Source: Voacanga thouarsii (lineage: Eukaryota; Streptophyta; Magnoliopsida; Gentianales; Apocynaceae). From it: 64,000 nucleotides of DNA. Location: positions 992,001-1,056,000 of the forward strand of contig JANUWF010003376.1 of NCBI GenBank assembly GCA_026120185.1. Reading direction: 5' to 3'. The position numbers and the translations under genes are program-made. Shown piece by piece: positions 44,036 through 57,000 of the stretch. The first letter of the stretch is position 1; every line of letters begins with the position of its first letter. The notes beneath the pieces were generated by a model. That model was not told where the DNA came from and ran no database searches. It saw only the letters and a list, made by a program, of their open reading frames with translations.

Positions 44036-47000
44036 TGTGAAACCCCAGTCGAAACCAACCTTAGAGTAAGGGGATTGTGATGCATATCATATTTTATTTC
44101 ATGGTTAAATATATTCTCATATGAATTTTTATGTGATTTGGATTTGAATTTTATTGTCTTGAAGTCTTATTGGTGAGTGTCGTGTGAGAGGGGCAAAATG
44201 GTAATTTTTGTCTGAGGTGAAAATATGGAGATAGCTTGTGGATTGAATAGAAAATAATTTTTCTAGTAGAAATAGCAATGAGAGTTGTTGTGGTTTAGTG
44301 GTTAGAGCTTTGGAATAGATTATTGAGGTCTAAGGTTCAAATTCCATCATAGAAGCTTTAGCTAGATTAAATTTTATTTTTGCTTAGGGAGGATTAGTTT
44401 CGGCCTTAAGAGCCTAGAACAAGGTGGTGATTATGTCCTAAGAGAGACATGTTAGGAGAATTCTCACTTCACTCTTTACTCTACTCAAAATTCTTGAAGG
44501 GAAATTCATTCTTCCTTGTTCTTTAATTTTTCTCAATACTCAACTCATTAGTTTGATCAAGGTGTTCTAGCCTTTTTCTTTCCAGAAAATTCAGTAAAGT
44601 GCTGAGGCCTTTTAGGATCAAAATTTCTTGGTAAAAGACTTCCTATGGTCTGAAAATATGGAAGAGTTGTGAGGAATTCCATGAGGAAAATATCTCCAGT
44701 GAGCTTGCTAAAATTTCACTTCAAATTAGTTCCTCTTCCTTCATGGCATGAGCTGAAATTTTCCAACTTGTTGTACCTTCAAATGTCGAACTCCTTAGCT
44801 CTCATTTCCTTCCAAATGCTGCTAGAAAAATAGCCTTAAGATTAGCTTAAAACATAAATTATTTCTGCCATTTTCGGACTGCACAAAAGCTGTGCAAAAC
44901 CAGTGAAAAATTCTGGGCAAATCGCTACTTTGGAGGTCCAAAACCAAGCTGATTTCTTCTAGATTTTGTGCAGAACCTTAACCATATTTTTCCTCCATGA
45001 AGAAAGCTGGAAACCAGCCTTGAATACCCCTGAAACCCCTCTTCCAACTCGTTGTAAAATGGCTGGAAGTAGCAAACGAAAATCTGCTAGAAAAATCATT
45101 GTGCAGCGAAATTTCTGGGCAGAAATTTGTCCAGCTTGTTTCCTCTTCCTCTTCCAGACGAAACACCAACCCTAATCTGTCAAAACCTTCCTTAAACCTC
45201 CATCAACAGAGCTCCATTGATCCCCTTAAACTTCTGCACGAAATTCCATCAATGGCTGTCCGAAAATCTCTCCAACAAATCCCTACAATTTAGCTTGATT
45301 ACTTTCCAAAATTCAAGCCATCTTATTTAGCAACCTTCCATAATATTTTGCTCAATTGACCATACTTTTTCTTCATCATTGTGAACCTTACTTTTGGCCA
45401 CCATAAGCCTCCATAAGCCAGCATTAATCCCACGAAATTCTGCTCAAATAGTCAGCCATGGCAGACTCCAAAGCTGTCCAAACAATCAAGATATTCTTAG
45501 GATATTTACTTTCCAAATTCACTCCCTAAAAATATTCTTCAAAGATTGTAACAACTAACCTTTCCTTTTCCCTTCCAAATCACAGAATCAACTTCCCAAA
45601 CCCTACTGAAAATTGGCCAGCCCTATTCCTCATAGAAAATTCGGCAGCTTTCCCTTCTCTCTATCTTTCGCGATTTTCAGCAACCATCAAGAACACACAC
45701 ACACTACACCAAGAACACCTACTTCTTCTCTACACCTAATACCCCTCCAAACCATCTCAAATCCACTCAAAAACTTCCAGATTTGATCTACACATTGCTG
45801 TGAATCCATCAACACCATTATTAACATCAAACTCCTCCAAACATCTTGCTACTTCGGATCAAAACCAGAAATTTCTATTAAGGTCAAGAACACCATCAAG
45901 GTAAACTTATTCTAGCAACTTCATCTTCTCTAACCTTGATCTCTAATGAGAACCTATGCGAATAAACATACTAATGATTTCTTTCTCTCTCTCTCTCTCT
46001 CCCCTCTCTTGGCCGAATGACTTTTTCTCCCATGAACATGCTTTCGCCATCTCCCATGGACAAAGTTAGACATTTAGGAGTTGAGATCTACTCTAAACTC
46101 CTTCAAAGCATTCATCAACCAAGTAAGTCCCTTCAACATTTCTTTTAAACCCTAGATTCATGTCTCTACGATGATGTTGTTAGAAGGTAGAGGGCGAGGG
46201 GATAAGTATATATATATTGTTGAGATTGAAGTATGAATATATGTATGATTGTGAAGGAGATGGGATTTATGCATGGAAGGATTGTCTTGGATGATTATAT
46301 GATGATTTGAGGTTGATGCATGTCATAGGTAGTATTTGTGATGAAGAATGCTAGAGATTATGTCACCTTTGGTGAATAGGATTTATATTCATGTTGGACT
46401 ATTGAAGCCATGATCATATTTATGCTAGTAAGGGTTAGATCATATTTTGATAAATTGAGATCTATGCTTGTATGCATGATTTGGATGATTTGATGAATTG
46501 AAGGGTTGTACATGTTCATGTTTGTGGTTAGCCATAGAAATATATTCATGATCTAGTTGCCCCTAAGCTAAATTTTATTTCATTAATAAAATATTTAATA
46601 ATATGATTTTTCTAGTAAAATTTTGAAAACCATGGGAAAATGTGGATTTGGTCTTTTATATAAAATAGTGATATTTTAGTCAAATAAATAATAGTTTTTG
46701 CTAGAAAAATAAAATATATAGATATTATAATATCAACTAAAGCCTTTTGTGAAAATAATCATAATAGGTAAAATATTTATTATTAAAATTTAATTATTAT
46801 CTTTTAATCAAACCTATTAAAATTTATTTATTATTTTTCAAGCAAGACTCATTAAAATTTATTTTCAACTAATTTTAAGTATCAATTATTTTCTAGCAAT
46901 TAATTATTAATAAATTATTATTTTACCTAATACCACATTGGACCCTTTTTCAAATAAACCATAATTTATTTTTAACAAGATTTAAACCTTCAACTTTTTG

Positions 47001-48323
47001 TACCTATTTCCCAAACTCTAGTTATTTTAATATCAAACTAGATTTATTTTATAAATCGTTTTATTTATTATTGAGCCTTAAAGCTTGGGACACTAGGGAT
47101 ATGATTGTAGTAAGTTGAGTTGGTTTTATTTGAGAAAGTGAGTCTTTGGCTTGAGTTTGATTGTGGTTTGTATTTACCCTATGCGGGGTTAGGTCAGCTG
47201 TTGGAGACCTTTGTTGTGGGCAAGGATCAGGTAAGCTCCTGCATAAAACCTGTTTGATGAAAAATGATTTTTTTTATGGCAAGCCAAATGTAGAGTGCAT
47301 GGTCACTCATTTCTGTAAAGGCAATTGAGGATTATTTCCATTCTCATTTCAAACAAATAAATTATTTGTAAATCAAGGGGCAGTTTTACTCAACCTAAAA
47401 TTCTTTCTAAAACCAATTTTGCCCCAAACTTTGGAAAACCTGAATTGCCATGTTCAAGTGGAACTGTGTTTTGTTCATTTTCTCCCCAAGTGGGATATGT
47501 TACGTTGAGTACTCAATGGGGGTAGGCTGGTAGTACTAGTTTTGAAGAGCAAGAGTGAGTCTTCTGACAGGAGGCCACCTCCGGAAGATAAGCTCAACTT
47601 AGAGAAACGTCAGTACTACTTAGTCAGGCCGGTCCGAGCTAGCAGTTTGTTTTATTTCAGTCAAGTGACTGTGTTTTGCCAGAATGGACACTCGATTGTT
47701 GTTTGGGTATAGAGAATGAGGAGTATCTTGCCTGGTAGGCCGATCACCTACCTTTTGTCAGTCTACACAAAGTGTCGGCATTCTGACCGATTATGGGGAC
47801 CAATGTGTGGTAACCCATAATCCTTTCTTTCGAGTGGTTGATCTTATAAATTATGTACGGCTAGATAAGCCAAAACGCCACTCTTACTTTTGACTAATGT
47901 TTGATGCTTGCCAATATTTCTCTTATAAAGGTTTTACACTTTGCATCCACGAACTGTTTTCACTAAACACCCAAAGCACACACAGACTTACTGAGATTTC
48001 TATCTCATCACCTTTTTATCATGATTTCAGGTGGATCCTGCTGTGGGGTCGAGTAGCTAGTAATATCTGCCTTGGAAGAGAATGTGTCTTTTGATTTTAT
48101 GTATTACTTTGGGGAGACGAGAGTGGATAATTTTATTTATGGATTTGTTTCCTTTTGGGAATTCGTGGATTTATTCTTGGGTTGTAATAAATCTTAAGTT
48201 GAAGTATTATTTTTATTATTTTTATTCCACTATTTTATTTGTGTGACCTCGTTATAAAGACCCCTTGTCCTTTGGACGGGGCGACATCCCAGGCCCGGCG
48301 GGCCTAGGTAGCGGGGTGTTACA
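44036..48323 (+). repeat. Solo LTR, 4.3 kb, of a related Gypsy family
   Basis: Starts TGTGAAACCCCAG and ends GGGGTGTTACA, related to but clearly diverged from the 36116 LTR. It shares the tRNA-like module at the same offset, the 'ggccgaa' block after a (CT)n run (about 45982-46020) and the terminal region from 'cctcgttataaagacccc' on. No internal region follows; instead the host element resumes, and the flanks form a near-perfect 5-bp duplication. It is best read as a solo LTR left by LTR-LTR recombination. Short ORFs inside (44966-45293, 47897-48094) are not conserved in the sister LTRs. Confidence 0.75.
44291..44344 (+). promoter_or_regulatory. tRNA-like module with Pol III A and B boxes (LTR copy 2)
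   Basis: TGGTTTAGTGG fits the A box exactly; GGTTCAAATTC at 44334 fits the B box but for one base; spacing 43. It lies 255 bases into the LTR, against 250 and 246 in the other copies. Confidence 0.55.
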
Positions 48324-48423
48324 CCACGTGGGAAGTGAAAGAATGGATGAACTAGAAATTTTCCAACTTGAGAGAAAGATACGTGCTGAATTTCGGGATG
48401 AAATTCTTTTAAAGAGGGGAGGA
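48324..48423 (+). pseudogene. 3' tail of the Gypsy internal region and polypurine tract
   Basis: 'gaatttcgggatgaaattc' followed by 'ttttaaagaggggagga' directly before the 3' LTR is typical of the 3' end of plant chromoviruses; the polypurine tract is AAAGAGGGGAGGA at 48411-48423. It resumes the internal region interrupted at 44035. Confidence 0.8.
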
Positions 48424-50092
48424 TGTAAAACCCTACTTAAACCTACCCTTGAATTAGAGGGGTAGGTTGCATTTTATGTCATATTGCATAAAAGTATAAT
48501 TCTTGGATGAATTTGTATGCCTTAGAATTGTGATATAATGGTTATATGGTTTATTTATGGTTGTAGAGTAGTAAGGGTAAAAAAAGAATTTTGCTTGAGG
48601 ACGAAATGGGAAAAAGGCCTGAGGCTTAGAATGGAAGAGAATTTGGTTGGAAAAATAAGAACAAGAGTTTGGTTAAGTGGTTAGAGCTTTGTAATTTACT
48701 CTCTAAAATCTTGAGTTCAAATCCTATCACATAAGTTTTAATCTTAATTATCCTAATCAATATTTGAATTTCTCTTTTCTTACATTCCTTAAAGCTAGGA
48801 ATGTTGTCTTTGGGAAGACACAATGGTAATGTCCTAACTATGTGATCTTGTCCTAAAAGAAAATCTAGAAGAGTTTTGGTCTCTATCATTTTAGCAATCC
48901 TTGTCCTAACCTATTTAAATTTAAAATACTCCTATTTCTTTAATTCTTTTCAATTTCTATAAAATGTCTTGGATAAATCTTTGCTTGAATTTTTGAAATT
49001 TCTAGCTTTTGGGATAGAAAAATGACCGAAATTTAGGATGAAAAATAGCTAGGTGGTTGTCAATTAAATCACCATAGCTTTTCTTCCAGAAACTACATTT
49101 TCTTCTTGTTCTTGTTTTGGTTCAAATCTGGAAATTTTTTTCAGCAATCCTACTTCGCTAGATTCGAAAACTACAGAAACATTTGCCTATATAATTCTTG
49201 CTAGTAGCCGACCATTTGTGTAAATAGGAAAGATGAAAATACCTTGGAATTTCGTAGCTTGTACAACCTTACCAAATCAGAAATTTTCCAGCAAACTATC
49301 AAGAGTTAGACATGGAAGTTGAGCCATCAGCTCATGCACAAGAACACCTGAAACTTTTTCCCTTCTTCTCCAACATAATGGCTAGAAAACCACCATTAAT
49401 GAACCTTCAAACACTCGTAAGTTTCAGCTACAAACCCATTTCAAAATGGTTCAAAAATTTGCTAAAAAATCCTTTCATATCCTAAGAATTCTTGTAACTA
49501 AAACCAAAATTTTTCTAGCTTGTTTAGCAAAGTTAAGAAACAATTTCTTCTTGAATTATCTTCAACAATTTTGGCCACCTTGAAGTCATGGACTGAACAT
49601 ATTGTCTTCTTCATCCATCATGGCCATTAGAGCTCCATTGACACACCTCAAACCGCTCATAACTTTACTCCATTCAAAACCTTTAAAACTTGAAAATTAA
49701 ATTCTAGCTTGTCCTGCATTAAACTCTCACCTAACTAGATAAATAAACCAGAATTTTCTCCTCTCTTGTACAGCCATTTTCAGCCTGCTATAAGGCTGAA
49801 ACATTCCTCCATTTCACAATCAAAACATAGCTAGACTAGCCACCCACCATTGAAGGACTAGAAATCTTCAAAAAGAAAACACCATTACCAAATCTTCTAC
49901 CTCAAACATCTCCACATTTTTCTCATTTTAAAATTCAAAATAGCTGAACTCTCTCTCTCTTCCCTAGGATAACCGAAACTCCTCCTCTAGCAAGGCTATT
50001 CGGCCATCACACAACATGCACACACCAAACATTTTTCTCTTATGTTTTCAAGAACAACAAGAATACTTACTGAACTTCTTCAACCTTCAATC
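48424..50092 (+). repeat. 3' LTR of the large Gypsy, first part
   Basis: Starts TGTAAAACCC like the 5' LTR and aligns with 36116-37790. Interrupted at 50092 by the Copia solo LTR and continued from 51785. Confidence 0.88.
48670..48724 (+). promoter_or_regulatory. tRNA-like module with Pol III A and B boxes (LTR copy 3)
   Basis: TGGTTAAGTGG (A box) and AGTTCAAATCC at 48714 (B box) both fit their consensus without mismatch; spacing 44. Confidence 0.6.
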
Positions 50093-51784
50093 TGTTAGGT
50101 ATCTCTCACGCATATCATATATGACGCAGCAAAAAAATAAAACAAGATACCATCCCAAGATCTGCATATGTGTAGAAAACAAGACATATAGAGAACAAAA
50201 GTAACAGCTTTTTACCTTTCTTTGAGCGTCCGAAAAATAAAAATTTTCCTTCTTCAAGTTTGAGGCGCAATTCAGTAATCCTCTTGATTAAACACCACAA
50301 GAGTTGAATATCCAACCACTATAATCACAGTGTGTGATTATCTCTAATAGAAATCCACACGGAGGATCACACTCAAGTACCAAGATGTTTATGTGCTAGC
50401 ATAAACCAAAGTGGCGGCTAGGGTTTTGTTCAAGAACAATGAGAGAGAGAAGAGAAGAGAATTGAATCGTGTATCCTCTAGGGTTTGGAGTAGTTTTTGG
50501 TTTTTCACTTAAGCTAGGGTTTCGTGTATATCATCTATATGTTACACAAAAATCTACTGGAAAAATACTCAAACTCAGGATTCTAAAACAATTAAAATTC
50601 CCTAATTGTAATGTCCACAACAACTTCTCTTTCTTGCAATTAACCCCACTATGTTATCAAATAACATATTGAGTATATAATCCTCTATTGTGTGTGACCT
50701 ATTAGGTTTCTCAATCAATTGGTAGCGAATATGATTTAATCCAAATGTCTTGGAGATTAATAATCTATAATTAATTAAAATTAATCCAATTAATTCTAAT
50801 CGGGATTGGTTTATTAATTTATCAATTAATAAACCCATATTCCCAGATCATGAGCGGTATTTAGCAATATATCATGACCATCCAAGAGTCTAGAAAGTCA
50901 AGTGGCTTGACATGAACCCTTCAATAATAAACTACAGTGCAATTAACTCATTCCACCATACAATATCTTATTCGGTTTGGAGTACAGAATTAGTGCCAAC
51001 TCCCTCCAGAATATATTAATTCTGGCCCAAATATAATAGTACTTGTACCAGGAACCCACTACTCTAGATGTGTATCAATTAGAACTGTTTCCAATACACA
51101 ATCACCTTGGCTAAGGACTTCTTGGGTAGTAATTCCTACAAGTGGCCATGAGATATTCGCCCCTACTATTAGGAGTAGTGAAACCTTTATTGACCCTCTT
51201 AAATACTTTCGTTTACCTCACAATGTACCCAATATCCATCCCATAGGCGGCCCTCGATCTGGCTCCAGAGATTGGAATCAAAGCACAATTCTCAACAAAC
51301 TAAGTACCTTGCAGATCTTAAGTTTAAGGATACTTGCACATTTGCTATATTGAGATTATATCACTGGCACTAAATAGTTATCCATGTGATTATCTCAAAA
51401 TTAGGTCATCTAATGAAATTATTCTATTAACAAGCATCCACGTATTAACTTTGAGTATCTTAATACTCATGGATATGAGAACCACCGCTTAATCAAATCA
51501 GGAAGTCTAACACATGCTAGTCTTAATGCATTAATGATGTCCTGACTCATTAATACTACAACTAGGGACTATTTAAGTAATAACACTATACAGTGTAGTA
51601 GGAATCTCATATCATGATCTCTATCATGATTTCCTTAACATAGTGTTGTACTAGGGACTTTATCTAACAATTATATTACACAAAAGTAAACAAAAGAAAC
51701 TGTAAGATAACTAATGCCCTTTATTAAAATAAAATGTGTCATATACAACGTACAAGTGATTGCCTCTAGGGCATAACACTAACA
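50093..51784 (-). repeat. Solo LTR of the Angela-like Copia family
   Basis: 1692 bp, homologous to 1893-3613 and 9289-10983, same orientation. Starts TGTTAGGTATC and ends CACTAACA. It sits inside the Gypsy 3' LTR: sequence equivalent to 37784 ('caaccttcaatcac') is split. Flanks CAATC and TAATC are a 5-bp duplication with one change. No internal region: a recombination product. Confidence 0.88.
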
Positions 51785-52856
51785 TAATCACATCTATTCA
51801 TCCCAAATCACTCCAAAAACTCTCAAATCAACAAGGATTCAACCTATACTCATCCATAGCACACTCCATAACACAAAAACAACCAAAGTTGATCATCTAT
51901 TTGGATTGAACGTGCTTTTTGTTCAAGAACAAGAAGAACATCAAGAAGGTAAATTCAATCACCTTGATCCTTTTTCACTTCTTCATCCCCATTTCGTTAT
52001 CATCGTAATCACACACTCTCTCTTTCTCTCTCTCTTGGCTAAACCATTAGTGGCCATTCTTGAACAAACTTCAATCAAGGAAGGACTCCTCAAGCACTCA
52101 AGGACCTTCATTGGACAAAACAACATCTTCAACTACAATGATCATCAAATAAGTATTTCTTTCATAACCTTCTTCTCAAATTTTTGAACTCAAAGCTTTT
52201 GGATGATGGAATCAATAGGTTGATCGAATAATGTTGGGTTGGAGATATGTATGTGGGTGAAGGGAAAAAATTTAAGACAAGAAGATTGAAATGAATATTG
52301 AGACTTATGAATTATGGATTATGCTTTACGACCATTGTATGCTTATTAGTACATTATGATTAAAGGCTTTATGTTTCCAGTAAGGTTGTTGTGATGAATG
52401 ATGGACATTATACTACCATCATTTGAATATGCTTCCATGATGTTATTTTTGTCAAAAAATTCCTTGATAATATTATTGTTAGTAGAGTATTCCCCTTGTT
52501 GTGATGAATATTATTACAAGTCTATTTTTGGGCAAATCAACATGTTATTTATTGGATATACATGTGTATGAATATATATAAATTTTAGTACTAATAAATT
52601 CACTATGGTCATTAAAATCATTATTAGAGCTACTTTTATTACTAATATATTATCATTACTAATATTATTAATATTATCATCATCATTATTAATACTTTTA
52701 GTATTATTATTTAATTTAATTTATTAATATCAGTGGACCTCAACAGTTTTGAAAATAATAATTACCTGAAATATTATTATTTTATTAGATAAGTAAATAG
52801 TGATATCTTCGGAATTTATAGTAATATTATTTTTGAAATTGATTAATATCAAATAT
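51785..52856 (+). repeat. 3' LTR of the large Gypsy, second part
   Basis: Aligns with 37795-38885 of the 5' LTR and ends where the CACTA element begins. The remaining ~1.7 kb of LTR is expected beyond the CACTA, outside the window. Confidence 0.85.
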
Positions 52857-53780
52857 CACTACTAAAAAAAAATTATTTACCAACTGACAAAATTGGTTAG
52901 TATTTAGTTAAATTCAGTTGGTAATCATGATTCACTAATCGAAATACTAGCCGAATGGTGTCGTATGCAAAAAGCTTAGCTTGTAAATTTTCCAACCGAA
53001 ATTTTTGGAGTCGGTTGGTAATTACTATTCACAATTCGGTTGGTAATGTAAAATCTTTGGTTGAAAATTTGGCATTAAGTTTGGCATTTGAGTTGACTAT
53101 TTTAATTGGTAATTATCCACCGAAATTCAGTTGGTAATGTAAAATCTTCAGTTACAAATGTGGCATTAAGTTTGACATTTGAGTTGACTATTTCGGTTGG
53201 TAATTACCAACAAAAATTTATGTTACCAACCGATTGTTGCGGTTAGTAATTATCAACTGAAAATGTAGTTTGTAAATTTATAATTTTTGATTGGTAAATT
53301 TCTATTTCATATAAAATTGTAATTTACTAATTTACCAACTGAGACATGTTGCTACCAACCGATATATGTGTAGGTAATTATCAACTGACTTTCAATTGGT
53401 AATTAATTTTTTTCCTGGTTGGTAGTGTTATTTATTTACCAACTGAACATTCAGTTGATAATTTTCTAACTATTTTAATTATTTAAAATTTGTTGGTAAA
53501 TCACTAACTTACTTGTTCATTTGCTAATTCTTTTTTTCCGTTGGTAGTTTTCTTTATTTACCAACCAAATATTTAGTTGGTAATTTTTCAACTGTTTTAG
53601 TAATTTAAAATCTATTGATAATTTTTTATCGGTAAATTACCAACTAAGTTATTTATTGGTAGCTAGTTAGTTTGAAAATTACTAATTGTTATTTAATATA
53701 TTACCAACCGAATTATTTTCAATTACCAACTGAAATACCAACCAAATTTATTCAATTATCAACTGATTTTTTAGTTGGTA
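52857..53780. repeat. CACTA terminus and subterminal repeat array
   Basis: About two dozen copies of a short word, TTGGTAAT or its complement ATTACCAA with CYGA next to it, occur in both orientations. In En/Spm such subterminal repeats bind the TNPA protein and bring the ends together. Within the array a 92-bp unit is tandemly repeated (53037-53128 and 53129-53220, with 'ttggcattaagttt'). Confidence 0.88.
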
Positions 53781-54059
53781 ATTTTTCCTTGATTTGGCAG
53801 AATTCTGGTACATATGAACATATAACCAAACACCTGCATTTGACAAATTCATAAAATAATAAAGCTAAAACACATCCACAAATCCAACACAAACATCATC
53901 CTTCCACAAATTCAAAACAAATATAATCCCTCACAAAATACCACAAATCCTAACCAAACATCATCTTTAATTAAAAATAAAAGTTTATCATAATATAAAA
54001 GTGAGATGAAATGCAGGTCCAAGGTTTAACAATAAGGAATACAATTAAGGAACATAATG
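53781..54059. other. CACTA 3' untranslated region
   Basis: A-rich sequence between the subterminal repeats and the last recognised exon of the TNPA-type gene; includes ACAAA/CACAAATCC repeats. Nothing else is seen. Confidence 0.45.
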
Positions 54060-57000
54060 AAGGAATATTAATTTTCTAGTGGATTTGATCCACTTAGGTC
54101 CTTAACTTTCTGTTTAGCAAAGAAGCCTCCATTGTCAACCGCTCATTTGTCTTCAACACTTTTTGAATCTGTGTGTCAACAGCCTTTTACACCAACTGAT
54201 TTATAGTATTTTGAAAGTCAATTATCTCTACGTATTGCGATGGATGCACCAATGAAATGGATGAAGAAGATGATGACTTGTGTGAAGTAGATTTCTATAG
54301 ACAACTGGAGCTTAGGGATCCCATGCCATAAACTGCATTCCCTTTCTTAGGTTGGCCTACAACTCGCAACCAAATATTAGCCTTGTTTATTGGTAGAGGT
54401 TGCTCCCCTTTAAGTGTCTGGCTAGCAAGTAATGCCATCTTTTTCTTCAATTCTTCTTAGTAGTGATGCTAACACATAAACAAATGTAGAAATATCAAAA
54501 TAAAATATAAATAAGAATTTTGGAATAAACACCATGAAAATCTCAACTATATTAGTGATTGTAAAGCTTAAAACAAAAAACATCCATTAGAATTAGTATC
54601 ATCTGATTGTAACATAAAAAGTCAAAAAGTAACACCATCATTTGAATATTTTGCCATCTTTCCAATCAGAAAAGTTTTTTTGACTTGGTCCACAATGAAC
54701 CCATACCCCCCAACCCCTCTTTCATAATTCATGCATAACAAACACATTTTAATACGAAAAGATCAAATTTCCTACTCAAAGATTATTAGATATAGTCATA
54801 GTAAAGAATCTAAAAGCTTTTAAGGCTATTGTAAATTCAACAAAAATTAAATCTAAAAAGCAAGATTAAAAATTTTACCACAATGACATGACAAATAAAC
54901 CATTCATTCATAGAATACAAAGGTATTCTCATCTAATCATCATATTGAAGAAACAATTCATCAAATAAAGGTAGAAAACATAACAAATTTATTTTAGATA
55001 TACCATATGAAAGTGATTAATCCTCAGTTCGCATATTACTTAGGAGGAAGCAAAAGAATGCTTACCTCATTACTAGAGTTTAATCATGCAATGAATTTAC
55101 TAAAAATATTTGAAACTAGAAATGATGGAGAGATATCCATGACTTTAGTCATTTTTATTCAACCTCATCTTCTGCAAAACAAATAATAGTTCATATACTC
55201 TTTCCTTTTCTACCATTCTACCCTGATCTTATTGTATTTATGAAAGCAAAATCATGTACTTAGCATTATACAGTACTATGTGAAGTATCCTAGATGAGCT
55301 ATCAAGTCATTAGAGAAATAGATTTGATCATTTCTAGCCATGAACGTCCCATATAAAGATTTAGGAAATCAAGTGCAAAATAGAGAAGCTTCAACATTCA
55401 CACAAAAGAGAATGAAAGATTCATGTGAAAATAAATCGAGAAAATTTCTTGATGACCTGGGATTTAAGTACTAAAAATTTCAACTAAAAGCAGTTTTTTG
55501 GAGAAAGAGACTCAAGACTATTGACTTGTAGTCTAACGGTGCATCACAACTTAGCAAAACGTCACTATAGAAGAAGGCTTGGGTTAGTCATGGGAGCCTC
55601 AAAGGGGCATGCAAAAACCGTCCTTTCCATTTTAGGCCTAAACTTGGACTACTACATAATTATTCATGTGCCACAACTCACAAAACATGGGTTTGCCATA
55701 CATTTCCAACCTACATCACTGTAATCAACGTATCATCTGCATGGTTCTAAAATCATACAAACACCATGCACCTCCAACCATTCACCCCCCTCCCCCCCCT
55801 AAACTCCCACAAAATGACTATATAGATGGAAAGCAATAAATAGGCATGTCAAAGTCTTCCACTTTGGATGGGAAAAATAGAAGCGGTAAAGCTGCCTTCA
55901 CTTAAGCTAAAAAGACCTGACAGGATTAAGATTGCAAGCTGGCATAATAGTAACTGAGAACAATAATCATCTAGGAAAAAAAAAACAACTAAGAATAGTA
56001 ATCTAATGTGTAAATTTTGGATTAACAAGGTAGATGCTGTGAAACTCTTCTTTCCATTCCAGCTGTAAATCTAGAATCAACTTCCAAAATCTTTTTAAGC
56101 GTATAAACCCCTAAAGATCATATTATTATTAATTTTTCACGCTCAAATTACACTTTGCTAAATATAATGGATATAGTAGTATGGAATAAATAATACTAAT
56201 GACCATTATTAAATTATGAAACTTACATATGTTTTCTCGAACCGCTTGTCAATAAAGACAAGTTTTGGGCCTCCAAGCTCCACGTTTTCACCGTCCAACA
56301 CTCAGCGTTCCTTCTTAAGCACTTGCTCAATCTCATCTTCAGTGTTTATTGTGTGTGTGTGAAGACATGTATTTCAGAATGTGAGTAGTCCCTATGATAT
56401 TTCCCCTCCTATATTTGGTTTAATCACAAAATAGTATTAAAGTACATTAGATATATAGATATTAATTCTAAGTATCTTTAGAACAAGTCATTTTCATAAA
56501 TTTGAATTGAAGTACTAAAAATAGGAAAAGTTACTAGTTTTCTCTTGTTCATTGTCGCCGGTATGGAGCTGCTGAAGTGACGTGAGCCTCATAAACCTCC
56601 ACAATCACTATTTCTATTTGCCTTCATTATCTCTGAAATCTCTTAAATTTGTCACCATCCCAAATTGCTCATACCTTGTTATAGTCTTCATCCTTCATAA
56701 AGTTATGTGAGACTTTCCCTTGACGAACTTGGCCCATCAAATAAGTTTAGATCTTGCCACCTTTCTTGTCCCATTTTGATCTACTAAGTCCATCATATAT
56801 CCTATCATACTAGAATTGTTTCTACATATTAGCCATAAGAATTGTCAAAACATTATACAGATGATTAATATATAGCACTTATAATAAAAGCAATAAAAGA
56901 AACAATTACCATCCACTTGGCAAACCAAACATCCTTAACTGTATTTGGGACCTTCGACCAAGATTCATATGGTCAAGAAACATTGATTGTATGATTGGTT

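Larger units (their letters stand above)
36116..52856 (+). mobile_element. Large Tekay-like Ty3/Gypsy with 4.4-kb LTRs and nested insertions
   Basis: The 5' LTR (36116-40550) is followed by a primer site, a short degenerate internal region (40551-44035 and 48324-48423), a polypurine tract and the 3' LTR (48424-50092 plus 51785-52856). The 3' LTR is cut by a CACTA element, so the end of this element lies beyond the window. Without the insertions only about 3.6 kb of internal sequence remains, too short for a full gag-pol. A chromodomain-like relic points to the chromovirus group; the name Tekay is my inference from LTR length and chromodomain. Confidence 0.8.

Noticed and set aside
44966..45293. 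Overlapping 60-70-codon frames on both strands
   Set aside because: They lie inside the solo LTR, have no recognisable domain and are not kept in the related LTRs.
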